Positions 9,184 through 18,633 are shown, counted from the first letter of the stretch. The stretch: DNA of 64,000 nucleotides from an uncultured Roseobacter sp. (GCF_947493125.1 NZ_CANLQB010000007.1:124001-188000); one strand, 5' to 3'. The notes: generated by a model not told the origin, from the sequence alone. Translations and numbers: made by a program.

Positions 9184-10278
9184 ATGAAAGAACAACTGAA
9201 CCGCAGAAAGTTCCTGCGTGGATCCGCCGTTGCGGGTGCAGCCGCGCTCGCGACGCCGGCGATTGCGCAGGACAGCGGCACCACATTGAAGATGCAAGCA
9301 GCCTGGGGCGGCGGCATCTTTCTTGAAAACGCGCAGTCCTTCGCGGCACGCGTCAACGAGATGTCCGGCGGATCGCTCACCATCGAAGTGCTTTCCGTCG
9401 ACGCCGTCGTGAAAACCAGCCAGATGCAGGACGCCGTGCACCGCGGCGTGCTCGATGCGGCCCATTACGTGCCCGCCTATTGGTACGGCAAATCCAAGGC
9501 GGCCTCGCTCTTCGGCACCGGTCCATGTTTCGGCTGGTCGAGCCAGGAGGTGCTGGGCTGGGTCTACGCCGGTGGTGGCCAGGAGCTCTTTGACGAGCTG
9601 ATGGAGACGCTGCGCCTGAACGTGGTGTCGTTCTTCAACTCGCCGATGCCTGCGCAGCCGCTTGGTTGGTTCAACCAGGAAATCACCGATGCCAGCCAGA
9701 TGAACGGTCTAAAGTACCGGACCGTTGGTCTGGCCGCTGACGTTCTGCTGGAAATGGGTATGTCGGTGGTGCAGCTTCCGGGCGGTGAGATTCAACCGGC
9801 GATGAAGTCGGGACTGATCGATGCGGCGGAGTTCAACAACCCGACGTCCGACCGCGATTTCGGCATGCAGGACGTCTCCAAGCATTATCACCTGGCGTCC
9901 TTCCACCAGAGCCAGGAGTTCTTTGAGGTCACGATCAACAAAGACAAGTTCAACGCGCTCAGCGATGATCACAAGGCGATCATCAAGAACGCGTCGATGG
10001 CAGAGAATTCCGGCTTTTACTGGGGCAACACCAAGCGCTATTCCGATGACCTGCTGAAGCTTCAGGAAACCGATGGCGTGAACGTCTACCGCACCCCGGA
10101 TTCGGTCATGGCAGCTCAGCTCGAGGCTTGGGATGTGGTCGCAAACCGCATTGCAGAAGAAGACCCCTTCTTCGCCAAGGTGATGGAATCGCAGAAGGCT
10201 TATGCCAAGAACGTGATGAACTATCTGAACCTCAACCAGCCGGACTATAAGCTGGCCTACAACCACTACTTCGGCTGA
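9184..10278 (+). CDS. dctP: TRAP transporter solute-binding protein, TakP-like, Tat-exported
   Basis: About 364 residues. The N-terminus has a twin-arginine signal NRRKFLRGS followed by a hydrophobic stretch ending ALATPAIAQ. The mature part is a DctP-type binding protein; FFNSPMPAQPLGWF, LKYRTVGLAADVL and AEFNNPTSDRDFG resemble the TakP subgroup, which binds 2-oxo acids in Rhodobacter. It delivers the ligand to the DctQM permease encoded next. Ligand inference is weak: a 2-oxo acid such as glyoxylate or pyruvate would suit the neighbouring bhc genes, and the co-transcribed amidase hints at an amide or acid-amide substrate. Confidence 0.9.
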   Translation: MKEQLNRRKFLRGSAVAGAAALATPAIAQDSGTTLKMQAAWGGGIFLENAQSFAARVNEMSGGSLTIEVLSVDAVVKTSQMQDAVHRGVLDAAHYVPAYWYGKSKAASLFGTGPCFGWSSQEVLGWVYAGGGQELFDELMETLRLNVVSFFNSPMPAQPLGWFNQEITDASQMNGLKYRTVGLAADVLLEMGMSVVQLPGGEIQPAMKSGLIDAAEFNNPTSDRDFGMQDVSKHYHLASFHQSQEFFEVTINKDKFNALSDDHKAIIKNASMAENSGFYWGNTKRYSDDLLKLQETDGVNVYRTPDSVMAAQLEAWDVVANRIAEEDPFFAKVMESQKAYAKNVMNYLNLNQPDYKLAYNHYFG

Positions 10279-10299
10279 TCCTGACGGATGAACCAACGA

Positions 10300-10327
10300 G
10301 GTCGGGTGCCGCGGTGCCCGACCTTTT
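10300..10327 (+). terminator. Intercistronic stem-loop after the TRAP binding-protein gene
   Basis: A 7-base perfect stem (GGTCGGG / CCCGACC) with a 10-base loop, followed by TTTTC. It lies between dctP and dctQ. It would act as a partial terminator or 3-prime mRNA protector, giving more binding protein than permease. Confidence 0.7.
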
Positions 10328-10383
10328 CATCGGCGCTGCATACCTCGACAGAAAACGCTCGCGCCGCCACAGGGAAGACAGAC

Positions 10384-10974
10384 ATGAAATTCGTTCACTC
10401 CATCGAGGGGCTGAGCCTTTGGGTCGGGCGCGCCTTTGGCTGGTGCATTCTGATCCTGACGCTATCGGTCTCCTACGAGGTCTTCGTGCGTTATGTGCTC
10501 AACGCGCCGACGGTCTGGGCCTTCGACATGATGATCCAGATGTATGGTGCACTGTTTCTTATGTGTGGGGCATATGCGCTGGCGCAGGACACACACGTGC
10601 GCGCCGACGTGATTTATCGCCTTTTGCCGATCAAAGTGCAGGCGGGCCTGGATTTTCTGCTCTACTTCCTCTTTTTCTTCCCAGGGGTCCTTGCGCTCGC
10701 TTGGTATGGCTATGAGATCGCCTCCGACAGCTGGCGCTACCGGGAAGTGAGTTTCAACAGCCCCGCGAGCATCCAAATCTATTTCTTCAAATCGCTGATC
10801 CCGGTGGCGGGTGTGCTGCTCTTAATCCAGGGCAGTGCGGAACTGGTACGCTGTGTCAAAGCGATGCGCACCGGCGCCTGGCCTGAACGCCTCGCTGACG
10901 TGAAAGAAACCGAAGACCTGCTGTCCGAAAGCGACCTGGCCGAAATCCGCGCCATTCACCCCGGCAAGAAATGA
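10384..10974 (+). CDS. dctQ: TRAP transporter small membrane subunit
   Basis: About 196 residues with four predicted membrane helices, the usual DctQ layout. The segment LSVSYEVFVRYVLNAPTVWAFDMMIQMYGALFLMCGAYAL carries the typical RYxxN...W pattern of the family. It pairs with the DctM protein encoded 30 bases downstream to form the sodium-coupled permease. Start 10384 (MKFVHS) follows GGGAAGACAG; the upstream in-frame region contains the intercistronic hairpin and is not coding. The C-terminal ~40 residues are charged and cytoplasmic. Confidence 0.88.
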   Translation: MKFVHSIEGLSLWVGRAFGWCILILTLSVSYEVFVRYVLNAPTVWAFDMMIQMYGALFLMCGAYALAQDTHVRADVIYRLLPIKVQAGLDFLLYFLFFFPGVLALAWYGYEIASDSWRYREVSFNSPASIQIYFFKSLIPVAGVLLLIQGSAELVRCVKAMRTGAWPERLADVKETEDLLSESDLAEIRAIHPGKK

Positions 10975-11004
10975 CGTCGCTGACGCCTCAAGAAAGTTGA
11001 CAAG

Positions 11005-12372
11005 ATGACAGATCCCCAAGTCGCCCTTCTGATGCTGGGCCTATTCATCGTGCTGGTCCTGTTGGGCTTTCCCATCGCGTTCACCCTGCTCGCCATGGGT
11101 GTGGCCTTCGGCTATTACGCCTATTACCAAGGCGGCCCGATCGACAGCTTCGGCGACATCTTCAACAACAACATCTTCTACCTACTGAACCAGAATACCT
11201 ATTCGGTGATGGAGAACCCCACGCTGGTGGCCATCCCGCTGTTCCTCTTCATGGGCTATGTGGTGGAGCGCGCCAACATCGTCGACAAGCTCTTCTTCTC
11301 GCTCTACCAGGCCGCGCGTAACCTGCCCGGCTCGCTGGCGATTGCAGCGCTACTCACCTGCGCCGTGTTTTCGACCGCCTCGGGGATCGTGGGCGCGGTG
11401 GTCACGTTGATGGGCCTGCTGGCTTTCCCGGCGATGGCCAATGCGAATTACAACAAGAGCTTTGCCTCGGGCGTGATCTGCGCGGGCGGGACGCTGGGGA
11501 TTCTGATCCCGCCGTCGATCATGCTGATCGTCTACTCCGCCATCGCCGATCTCTCGCCCCTGCGGCTCTACGCGGCAGCCGTCTTCCCAGGGCTGCTGCT
11601 GGCCGGGCTCTACATCGTCTACGTGATCGTGCGGGTCTGGTTCACGCCGTCGCTGGCGCCCAAACCGCAGATGGATGATGTGCCCCCGCCGCGTGAGATA
11701 TATTGGAACCTTCTGGTCAGCTTCGTGCCGCTCACTGTGCTGATCGCGCTGGTGCTGGGCTCCATCCTGGGCGGGCTCGCAACCCCGGCCGAGGCCGCCG
11801 CTATGGGCGCGCTTGGCGGTATGGTGCTGGCAGTGCTCTACCGGTCAATGACTTGGACCAAGCTCAAGGAAAGCGTGTTTCTGACCGCAAAGGCCACAGC
11901 CATGGTCTGCTGGCTCTTCGTGGGCTCCTGGACCTTTGCCTCCGTCTTCTCCTACCTCGGCGGACACGACATCATCGCCGACTGGGTGGGCGGGATGGAT
12001 CTGGAGCCCTGGCAGTTCCTGGTGCTGGCGCAGATCATCATCTTCCTGCTGGGCTGGCCGCTGGAATGGTCCGAGATCCTAATCATTTTTGTTCCGATCT
12101 TCCTGCCGCTCTTGGAAGTCTTTGGCGTGAACCCCTATTTCTTCGCGATGCTGGTGGCGCTGAACCTGCAGACCTCCTTCTTGACCCCGCCCATGGCCAT
12201 GTCGGCCTACTATCTAAAAGGGGTGCTCAAGAAACAGATCGAACTGATGGAGATTTTCCGCGGGATCATGCCCTATCTGGGGATCGTGATCCTGACAATG
12301 GTGCTGATGTATCAGTTTCCCGGCATCGCACTGTGGTTCCCCGACTATCTCTTCGGGGTCTATGTGCCGTGA
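11005..12372 (+). CDS. dctM: TRAP transporter large permease subunit
   Basis: 455 residues with about twelve membrane helices. Family signatures are GFPIAFTLLAMG at the N-terminus, CAGGTLGILIPPSIMLIVYSAIADLS in the middle, and TPPMAMSAYYLKG near the end. It is the ion-coupled transport subunit for the upstream DctPQ. The stop codon overlaps the GTG start of the amidase gene (GTGA), so the two are translated together. Confidence 0.92.
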   Translation: MTDPQVALLMLGLFIVLVLLGFPIAFTLLAMGVAFGYYAYYQGGPIDSFGDIFNNNIFYLLNQNTYSVMENPTLVAIPLFLFMGYVVERANIVDKLFFSLYQAARNLPGSLAIAALLTCAVFSTASGIVGAVVTLMGLLAFPAMANANYNKSFASGVICAGGTLGILIPPSIMLIVYSAIADLSPLRLYAAAVFPGLLLAGLYIVYVIVRVWFTPSLAPKPQMDDVPPPREIYWNLLVSFVPLTVLIALVLGSILGGLATPAEAAAMGALGGMVLAVLYRSMTWTKLKESVFLTAKATAMVCWLFVGSWTFASVFSYLGGHDIIADWVGGMDLEPWQFLVLAQIIIFLLGWPLEWSEILIIFVPIFLPLLEVFGVNPYFFAMLVALNLQTSFLTPPMAMSAYYLKGVLKKQIELMEIFRGIMPYLGIVILTMVLMYQFPGIALWFPDYLFGVYVP

Positions 12373-13706
12373 AGACCAAGCCACACGAGCTGACAGCGAC
12401 AGAGGCCGCCGCATATATTGCGGCGGGCCGTCTGTCGTCAGTGCAGCTTGTACAGTCCTGCCTGGACCGCATTGCCGAGACAGATGACCACGTTAAAGCG
12501 TGGGCGCATCTCGATCCGGAGGCGGCCATGGCGCAGGCCGCGGCCTGCGACAAGCACAAGCAAGCGGGGCTGGCGCTGGGTTCGCTGCACGGGCTGCCGG
12601 TAGGCCTGAAAGACATTATCGACACGCGCGATATGCCGACGGAGCGCGGCACGCCTATCTTCGCTGGTCGCCAACCTGACGAAGATGCACGCGTCGTCGA
12701 GATGCTGCGCGAAGCCGGTGCGGTGATACTGGGGAAGACTGTTACGACCGAACTTGCCTTCATGCACCCGAGCGACACACGCAACCCAATGAACCCGGCG
12801 TATTCGCCCGGTGGGTCCTCCAGCGGGTCGGCAGCAGCCGTCGCAGCCGGGCATATGCCGTTCGCCGTCGGCACGCAGACCAACGGCTCAGTGATCCGAC
12901 CGGCGTCCTTCTGCGGCACCTTCGGGTTCAAACCGACGCGCGGGACGATCCCGCGCACAAGCGTGCTGCAAACCTCAAAGTCTCTCGACCAGCTAGGGAC
13001 CTTTGCGCGCACTCTGGAGGATGCTGCTCTCTTGGCCGACGCCATCTCGGGACATGATCAGCGCGACAGCGAGAGCTTTGGCCACGCGCGACCCGACATG
13101 GCCGCCGGCGCCCGCGCGACACCACCGATGGAGCCCGATCTGGTCTGGCTGAATCTGCCCTTCTACGACCGCCTTTCGGAGGCGGCGCAAGACGGGTTGG
13201 ATGGCGTGATGGATGTGCTGGGACCGCGCGTGACCCGCATGGACCCGGCAGACCAGCTCTCAGAGCTGGTGGCGGTGCAGGCCCGCATCCATGAATATGA
13301 GATCGTGCAGCACCAGGGACATGTATTTGACGCGCATTGGGATCAGATCAGTGACACGCTGAAACCGATCTTGACCCGCGCGCGCAAAATCGGCGCTGCG
13401 GAATATGAGGACGCACTTGCAGTAAAGGCTTCAGCCGAGAGTTTTTTTGACGACTTCTTCACCGAATTCGACGCCATCATCGCCCCCGCCGCTGCTGGAG
13501 AGGCCCCGCGGTTTGGGGACGGCACGGGCGATCCAATCTTCTGCACGCTCTGGACACTTGCCGGCCTGCCGTGCGTGACGTTACCGCTGCTCGTTGGAGA
13601 AACCGGTCTTCCTATCGGCGTGCAACTGGTCGGCCCGGCCCATAAGGACGACCGCCTGCTGCGCACCGCAGCCTGGGTTCAACGACATGTCGCAGCTGCG
13701 ACCTGA
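12369..13706 (+). CDS. Amidase-signature enzyme co-encoded with a TRAP transporter
   Basis: About 445 residues of the amidase-signature family, which hydrolyses amides through a Ser-cisSer-Lys triad. Visible are the lysine in LPVGLKD (K81), the glycine/serine-rich loop PGGSSSGSAAAVAAG holding the cis-Ser (about S152), and the nucleophile in TNGSVIRPAS (S174). The GTG start at 12369 overlaps the dctM stop by four bases. Coupling to the TRAP genes suggests it acts on the imported compound, releasing ammonia and a carboxylate. The substrate is unknown; the family includes GatA-like, allophanate and aryl-amide hydrolases. Confidence 0.88.
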   Translation: MKTKPHELTATEAAAYIAAGRLSSVQLVQSCLDRIAETDDHVKAWAHLDPEAAMAQAAACDKHKQAGLALGSLHGLPVGLKDIIDTRDMPTERGTPIFAGRQPDEDARVVEMLREAGAVILGKTVTTELAFMHPSDTRNPMNPAYSPGGSSSGSAAAVAAGHMPFAVGTQTNGSVIRPASFCGTFGFKPTRGTIPRTSVLQTSKSLDQLGTFARTLEDAALLADAISGHDQRDSESFGHARPDMAAGARATPPMEPDLVWLNLPFYDRLSEAAQDGLDGVMDVLGPRVTRMDPADQLSELVAVQARIHEYEIVQHQGHVFDAHWDQISDTLKPILTRARKIGAAEYEDALAVKASAESFFDDFFTEFDAIIAPAAAGEAPRFGDGTGDPIFCTLWTLAGLPCVTLPLLVGETGLPIGVQLVGPAHKDDRLLRTAAWVQRHVAAAT

Positions 13707-13721
13707 GATGAGGACAAAGGG

Positions 13722-13916
13722 ATGTCATACACCGTAAAACTGATCGTCGGCTTGATCGGTACCGCCCTCCTGGTGATCTTCGTAGGAGAGCTGTCACACA
13801 GCATCTCCACCGGATTTGCCGGATTCTGGGGCGGGTTGCCCTTCATGGTGATCGTCATCATCGTCTGTGCCATGGCGATCTATGATTACTGGGACGAATG
13901 TATCCGGAAGAAGTAA
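13722..13916 (+). CDS. Small two-helix membrane protein, function unknown
   Basis: 64 residues: a first hydrophobic stretch (LIVGLIGTALLVIFVGEL), a short Gly/Phe-rich turn, a second stretch (LPFMVIVIIVCAMAIYDYW), and a charged tail DECIRKK. It starts 15 bases after the amidase stop with GAGGACAAAGGG upstream, so it is probably the last gene of the TRAP-amidase operon. I do not recognise the family. Confidence 0.7.
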   Translation: MSYTVKLIVGLIGTALLVIFVGELSHSISTGFAGFWGGLPFMVIVIIVCAMAIYDYWDECIRKK

Positions 13917-13940
13917 GGCCGCGCCAAAACACGCGCCCGG

Positions 13941-15455
13941 CTACTCCGTGAAAAGCGTGCCATAGTCCTGACGTAACAGGTTCTTTTGCACTTTGCCCAT
14001 TGTGTTGCGCGGCAGTTCGGGCAGCGTGATCAATTTTCGCGGATGTTTGAAACGCGCAAGCTTTGCCCTCACCGCTGCACCAATAGCGTCCAGATCCGGC
14101 GCCTGGCCGTTTTCAGCGACGAGAAAGCCAACGACGGTTTCACCAAAATCAGGATGCGGAACGCCCACCACGGCGCTTTCCAGAACACCGGGCTGGTCGT
14201 CCAGCAAGCCTTCGATCTCCTTGGGATAGATGTTGTAGCCGCCCGAGATGATCAGGTCCTTGTTCCGCCCGACGATCTGCAGATAGCCCTGATCGTCAAT
14301 CAGCCCGAGATCGCCGGTGATGAAGAACCCATCCTCGCGCAGCTCTTCGCGGGTCTTGTCCGGCATTTGCCAGTAGCCCTTGAACACGTTTGGGCCGCGC
14401 ACTTCGATCTGGCCAATCTCGCCATCCGGCAGCTTGGCGCCGGTCACCGGATCGGTGATCTTCAACTCGACGCCAGCCAGCGGAAAGCCCACGGTGCCCG
14501 CGCGCCGGGCGCCATCGTAGGGGTTCGATGTGTTCATGTTAGTTTCGGTCATGCCGTAGCGTTCGAGGATGCGATGACCGGTGCGTTTCTCGAATTGCAG
14601 ATGCGTTTCGGCCAGCAAGGGCGCGCTGCCGGACACGAAGAGGCGCATGTGCCCGACCAGCGCCTTCGTGAACCGTTCATCGTCGAGCAAGCGGGTATAG
14701 AAAGTTGGAACCCCCATCATCGCGGTCGCACTGGGCAGATGCGCAATCACAGCGTCGAGATCGAACTTCGGCAGGAAGATCATCGACCCACCCGCCAGCA
14801 GCATCACGTTGGTGGCCACGAAGAGCCCATGCGTGTGAAAAATCGGCAAGGCGTGCAACAGGACGTCTTCCGCCGTGAACCGCCAAGTGTCGACCAGCGT
14901 CTCGGCGTTGGAGAGCAGATTGACCTGCGTCAGCATCGCCCCTTTTGACCGGCCTGTGGTGCCGGAGGTGTAGAGGAAGGCGGCAAGGTCCTCAGCGCCG
15001 CGATCCGCTGTGTGAAACTGCTTCGGCTGCGCCGTCGCGCGCTCGGAGAGTGTCCCACCGCCCTGCGCGTCGAGCGTTTCCAGCCGGGCGCCCGACGCTG
15101 ATGCGATCGGGCGCAGACGCTCCGCTGCTGCCGGATCGCAGACGAGCAAACCAGCGCCACTGTTTTCAACGAAATACGCCAGCTCCGCTGCGGTGTAGCC
15201 CGTGTTCAAGGGCAAAAAGACAATGCCCGCCTGCACGGCCGCGGCGTAGGCGGCCAGCGCATGCGGTGATTTTTCAACCTGCAGCGCAAGCCGGTCGCCC
15301 GGTTTCAGGCCAATCTCTGAAAAGGCGTTTGCGTATTGCCCGGCCATGGCGAGAAAGGTGGCATGGGTGATGGCGCTGCCGTCGCCCAGGTGCAGGAACG
15401 GCGTGGTTCGCCCTGCGTGACGGCCAAAGAGCTGATCAAAGAGAGGGTTCGCCAT
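13941..15455 (-). CDS. matB: Malonyl-CoA synthetase
   Basis: 504 residues of the acyl-adenylate-forming family. The AMP-binding P-loop YTSGTTGRSKG lies at about 162-172, the ATP/hinge motifs are ITGDLGLIDDQGYLQIVGRNKD and SGGYNIYPKEIE, and the catalytic lysine is in RNTMGKVQKN near the C-terminus. MatB activates malonate to malonyl-CoA with ATP and CoA. Placement directly after a malonyl-CoA decarboxylase gene, overlapping it by 20 bases, and a dedicated TRAP system makes malonate the clear substrate. It is the last gene of the operon. Confidence 0.95.
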   Translation of the reverse strand: MANPLFDQLFGRHAGRTTPFLHLGDGSAITHATFLAMAGQYANAFSEIGLKPGDRLALQVEKSPHALAAYAAAVQAGIVFLPLNTGYTAAELAYFVENSGAGLLVCDPAAAERLRPIASASGARLETLDAQGGGTLSERATAQPKQFHTADRGAEDLAAFLYTSGTTGRSKGAMLTQVNLLSNAETLVDTWRFTAEDVLLHALPIFHTHGLFVATNVMLLAGGSMIFLPKFDLDAVIAHLPSATAMMGVPTFYTRLLDDERFTKALVGHMRLFVSGSAPLLAETHLQFEKRTGHRILERYGMTETNMNTSNPYDGARRAGTVGFPLAGVELKITDPVTGAKLPDGEIGQIEVRGPNVFKGYWQMPDKTREELREDGFFITGDLGLIDDQGYLQIVGRNKDLIISGGYNIYPKEIEGLLDDQPGVLESAVVGVPHPDFGETVVGFLVAENGQAPDLDAIGAAVRAKLARFKHPRKLITLPELPRNTMGKVQKNLLRQDYGTLFTE

Positions 15456-16710
15456 TCAAATTTCCCTGATCTCTCGTCCCGGATATTCCTGCAGCCAAAT
15501 CCTGTACGTGCGCGGACGCCGCAATTGCGTATCCGCCGGCGTAACCTTCATGGTTCTGCGCGATCATTGCGCGGTCGTAAAGGTAGTTGACCATGACACC
15601 GCCCGACTGTGCTAATCCGTTCGGCGAAATGTCTGCTCTTGCGTGCACATCGTGCACCAGTGCGCCATTGCCCAAATGGAACCGCGCGACGGCGTCGTGC
15701 GGGCTGCCATCGCATCGCTTTGCATTCATGATGTAATGTGCCGCATGCCGGCGTTGCCGATCCGGATCTGACCCAATGGTCAAGTCATGGTTCCGCACCC
15801 AGTCCAGTAGTCTGGGAACGGGCGACAGAGTGACGAATGTTTCGAGACCGGGCAGGTCCCGACAGAGATCAGCGACCACCTGTTTGATCAGAAAATTGCC
15901 GAAAGAAATGCCCGCCAGACCTGCTTGGCAATTCGAGATTGAATAAAACACCGCCGTATCCGCCTCTTCTGCTGGCAGTTCTTCGCGTCCGTCCAAGAGC
16001 AAATCCTGTATGGAGGCCGGAATACCGCGGGTCAAAGCAACCTCAACGAAGATCAGCGGCTCGTTGGGCATCGCGGGGTGGAAGTAGGCAAAGCAACGGC
16101 GATCACTCGGCTCCACACGACGACGCAATTCATCCCAGCTGTCAATCGCGTGGACCGCCTCATAAGCGATGATCTTCTCCAAAACATCAGCCGGGCTCTC
16201 CCAGTTGACAGGCAACAGCACCAGAAAGCCTCGGTTGAACCAGGAAGACAGAAGATGTCGCAGATCCTCGTCAACCGGCTCCAACTCCGGATGCATCGCG
16301 ATCAGCGATAGAAGATCTTGCCGCATCTGCACCAACTGTGCCGTCGCCCCTGGCACCTGATTGAGCCGGCGCGCCAATTCCTGCCGCTTCGGTTCAGCGG
16401 CGGCGGCAAATTGTCGATATGTCTCGCCGGATGGTTCTGCTTCGAAAACCGCGAGTGTTTCGCGAACGGCGTTGGGATCAAGACCCAAATCCTCTGCGAG
16501 AAACTGAAAAAACCGCAATCTGTCAGTCGGGTTCATATCCGCGTAGAGATCGAGAATATGCCGCGCCGTTTCCGCCCCTGAAATTTCGCCAGAAGTGCCC
16601 AATAAGATGGCGCAGAGCTCGGGCATGGACCGGCCTGCCAGATCGGGCTCCAGGGCGCTTCGGTAACGCCGTTCAAAAACGGTGGACAGCAGGTCGGCCA
16701 GGAAGCTCAA
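15436..16710 (-). CDS. matA: Malonyl-CoA decarboxylase
   Basis: About 424 residues matching the malonyl-CoA decarboxylase family along its length: an N-terminal helical part, then the catalytic domain with CFAYFHPAMPNEPLIFVEVAL, AVFYSISNCQAGLAGISFGNFLIKQ, FVTLSPVPRLLDW and the late HARADISPNGLAQSGGVMVNYLYD. It converts malonyl-CoA to acetyl-CoA and CO2. There is no ATG near the N-terminus; a TTG at 16710 overlaps the matM stop (TTGA), the likely start by translational coupling. The long in-frame extension upstream is the matM gene read in another frame. Confidence 0.93.
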   Translation of the reverse strand: MSFLADLLSTVFERRYRSALEPDLAGRSMPELCAILLGTSGEISGAETARHILDLYADMNPTDRLRFFQFLAEDLGLDPNAVRETLAVFEAEPSGETYRQFAAAAEPKRQELARRLNQVPGATAQLVQMRQDLLSLIAMHPELEPVDEDLRHLLSSWFNRGFLVLLPVNWESPADVLEKIIAYEAVHAIDSWDELRRRVEPSDRRCFAYFHPAMPNEPLIFVEVALTRGIPASIQDLLLDGREELPAEEADTAVFYSISNCQAGLAGISFGNFLIKQVVADLCRDLPGLETFVTLSPVPRLLDWVRNHDLTIGSDPDRQRRHAAHYIMNAKRCDGSPHDAVARFHLGNGALVHDVHARADISPNGLAQSGGVMVNYLYDRAMIAQNHEGYAGGYAIAASAHVQDLAAGISGTRDQGNLNGEPSL

Positions 16711-18023
16711 GACCCCGGGCCCATGACTGCATCGGGCAACCATGTCGCCAGACCGGGAAAGAGGCACAGCAGGATAATCGCAATGACCATGCACGCGACA
16801 AATGGCAGCGACCCGGTCAGAATGGTCTTGAGAGAGATATCCGGCGCGATCCCGTTGATCACATAGAGATTGAGACCGACCGGGGGGCTGATCAATCCGA
16901 TCTCCATATTGATCGTCAGAACAACCGCAAACCAAATCGGATCGAACCCCGCGGTGGTTATGATCGGCAGCAGGATGGGTGCCGCCATCAGGATCACTGC
17001 GACGGGCGGCAGAAAAAAGCCGGCGATGAGCAGGAAGACATTCACCGTGCCCATCAGCACCCATCGGTTCACATCCAGCGTGCCGATCCATTCGGCGATG
17101 GATTGCGTGATGAAGAGGCTGGACAGCATGTAGGAAAAAACGCCCGCAGCAGCGATGATGAAGAGGATCATCACGCTTTCCTTGGTGCTGTCGCGCAGCA
17201 CATGCCAGAGCGCCTTGGGGCTCCAGAGCTTGTAGATGACCATTGCGATGATCAGGCACAGCAGAGCGCCTACAGCGGCGGTCTCCGACGGTGTCGCGAT
17301 GCCGCCGTACATCGCATAGAGGACACCGATGATGATCCCGATAAAGGGCAACACCCTCGGCAGAATCTCCAGCCGTTCCCTCCATGAATAGGTGCCCGCC
17401 GTCAAAAGTTTGGCGCTTCCGCTCTTCCAGGTGGAGTAGAGCGACCACGCCATAAAGAGTGCCACCAGCAGAAGCCCCGGAATCACGCCGGCCAGGAACA
17501 ATCGACCAATCGATGTCTCCGTCGCGATGCCGTAGACAATCATCGTGACCGACGGTGGGATGAGAATACCCAACGTGCCACCCGCCGCGATGGAGCCGGC
17601 CGCAACACCGTCCGGGTACCCGCGTCTGCGCATCTCCGGGATGCCCATCTTACCGATGGCCGCGCAGGTTGCCGGGCTCGACCCAGACATGGCGGCAAAA
17701 AGAGCACAGGCGCCGAGGTTTGAGATCACCAGCCCACCAGGCACGCGGGTAAGCCAGCGTTCAAGCGCCTCATAGAGGTCCGCGCCGGCCCGTGTCGATG
17801 CGATCGACGCGCCCATGATGATAAACATCGGGATCGAGAGCAGCGCAAAATTATCGAGCTTACCAAAGAGGATTTCCGGCATCAGCTCCAGGCTGCGCAG
17901 CCCATCAAAAACAATCAAAAAGCCCGCCGAAACAATCAGTAGTCCCACCGCAACCGAAACACCGGAGAACAGCACAATGATCGTGCAGACCGCGACCAGC
18001 GCGCCAAGAACAAGCGGGTCCAT
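16707..18023 (-). CDS. matM: Malonate TRAP transporter large permease
   Basis: 438 residues, about twelve membrane helices, with the DctM signature AAGGTLGILIPPSVTMIVYGIATETSIG and the late FDPIWFAVVLTINMEIGLISPPVGLNLYVI. Its ATG shares one base with the stop of matQ (TGATG). The operon order binding protein, small permease, large permease, decarboxylase, synthetase equals the matPQMAB malonate operon described in Sinorhizobium meliloti, which gives the substrate call. Confidence 0.92.
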   Translation of the reverse strand: MDPLVLGALVAVCTIIVLFSGVSVAVGLLIVSAGFLIVFDGLRSLELMPEILFGKLDNFALLSIPMFIIMGASIASTRAGADLYEALERWLTRVPGGLVISNLGACALFAAMSGSSPATCAAIGKMGIPEMRRRGYPDGVAAGSIAAGGTLGILIPPSVTMIVYGIATETSIGRLFLAGVIPGLLLVALFMAWSLYSTWKSGSAKLLTAGTYSWRERLEILPRVLPFIGIIIGVLYAMYGGIATPSETAAVGALLCLIIAMVIYKLWSPKALWHVLRDSTKESVMILFIIAAAGVFSYMLSSLFITQSIAEWIGTLDVNRWVLMGTVNVFLLIAGFFLPPVAVILMAAPILLPIITTAGFDPIWFAVVLTINMEIGLISPPVGLNLYVINGIAPDISLKTILTGSLPFVACMVIAIILLCLFPGLATWLPDAVMGPGS

Positions 18024-18571
18024 CAGTCTTCCTCCAGGCCGAAAGGCGCTTCGGCGCCGGTCAGCACACCCACGAGGTCAGCGATGAGCTGCAGCAACAG
18101 GAGCCCGAACCCCACGGGAAGCGCGAGATAGGGAATCCACAAACGCACCCCCCAGACCGTGTCTGATTTCCAGCCGCGATCCCAGGCAAAGTGCCAGTAC
18201 TCATAGCCATACCAAAGCATGATCGCGATGATCACTATAGACAGCGACAGGGTTATGACCGCCAACACACGTCGCGCCGACACTGGGAGGGCAATTGGGA
18301 CGAGGTCCACATTCACATGTCCGCGAAGGCGCTGGACGTATGGCAGGCCGACCAGCGTAGCACCGATCACGAGATAGATGACCATCTCGGTTTGCCATAC
18401 AGTCGATTGATTGAGGACGAACCGCACGAAAATCATCTGGCACGTAATTGCCACGGCCAGAACAATCATCGCGGCCGAGCACCAGCCGGCCAGATGAGAC
18501 AAGACGGCCACTGCGCGCAAAAACGGGTGGCTCCCGACCCCTGCGGTCGTAGCATTGTTTTTGCCAGTCAT
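18023..18571 (-). CDS. matQ: Malonate TRAP transporter small membrane subunit
   Basis: 182 residues, four predicted membrane helices. ITCQMIFVRFVLNQSTVWQTEMVIYLVIGATLVGLPYVQRLRGHVNVDLV matches the DctQ core, including the RFxxN...W pattern. It lies between the binding-protein and large permease genes. The N-terminal ~25 residues are polar and cytoplasmic. Confidence 0.9.
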   Translation of the reverse strand: MTGKNNATTAGVGSHPFLRAVAVLSHLAGWCSAAMIVLAVAITCQMIFVRFVLNQSTVWQTEMVIYLVIGATLVGLPYVQRLRGHVNVDLVPIALPVSARRVLAVITLSLSIVIIAIMLWYGYEYWHFAWDRGWKSDTVWGVRLWIPYLALPVGFGLLLLQLIADLVGVLTGAEAPFGLEED

Positions 18572-18601
18572 AAGAGGTGTTCCAATCGAATGAAGGGCGA
18601 C

Positions 18602-18627
18602 GTGGGCGATGAAGGATCACCGCCCAC
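18602..18627 (-). terminator. Intercistronic stem-loop between matP and matQ
   Basis: A 7-base perfect inverted repeat (GTGGGCG / CGCCCAC) with a 12-base loop lies just after the matP stop. There is no long T-run, so it is more likely a 3-prime mRNA stabiliser or partial attenuator than a full terminator. Confidence 0.55.
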
Positions 18628-18633
18628 CGCAGC

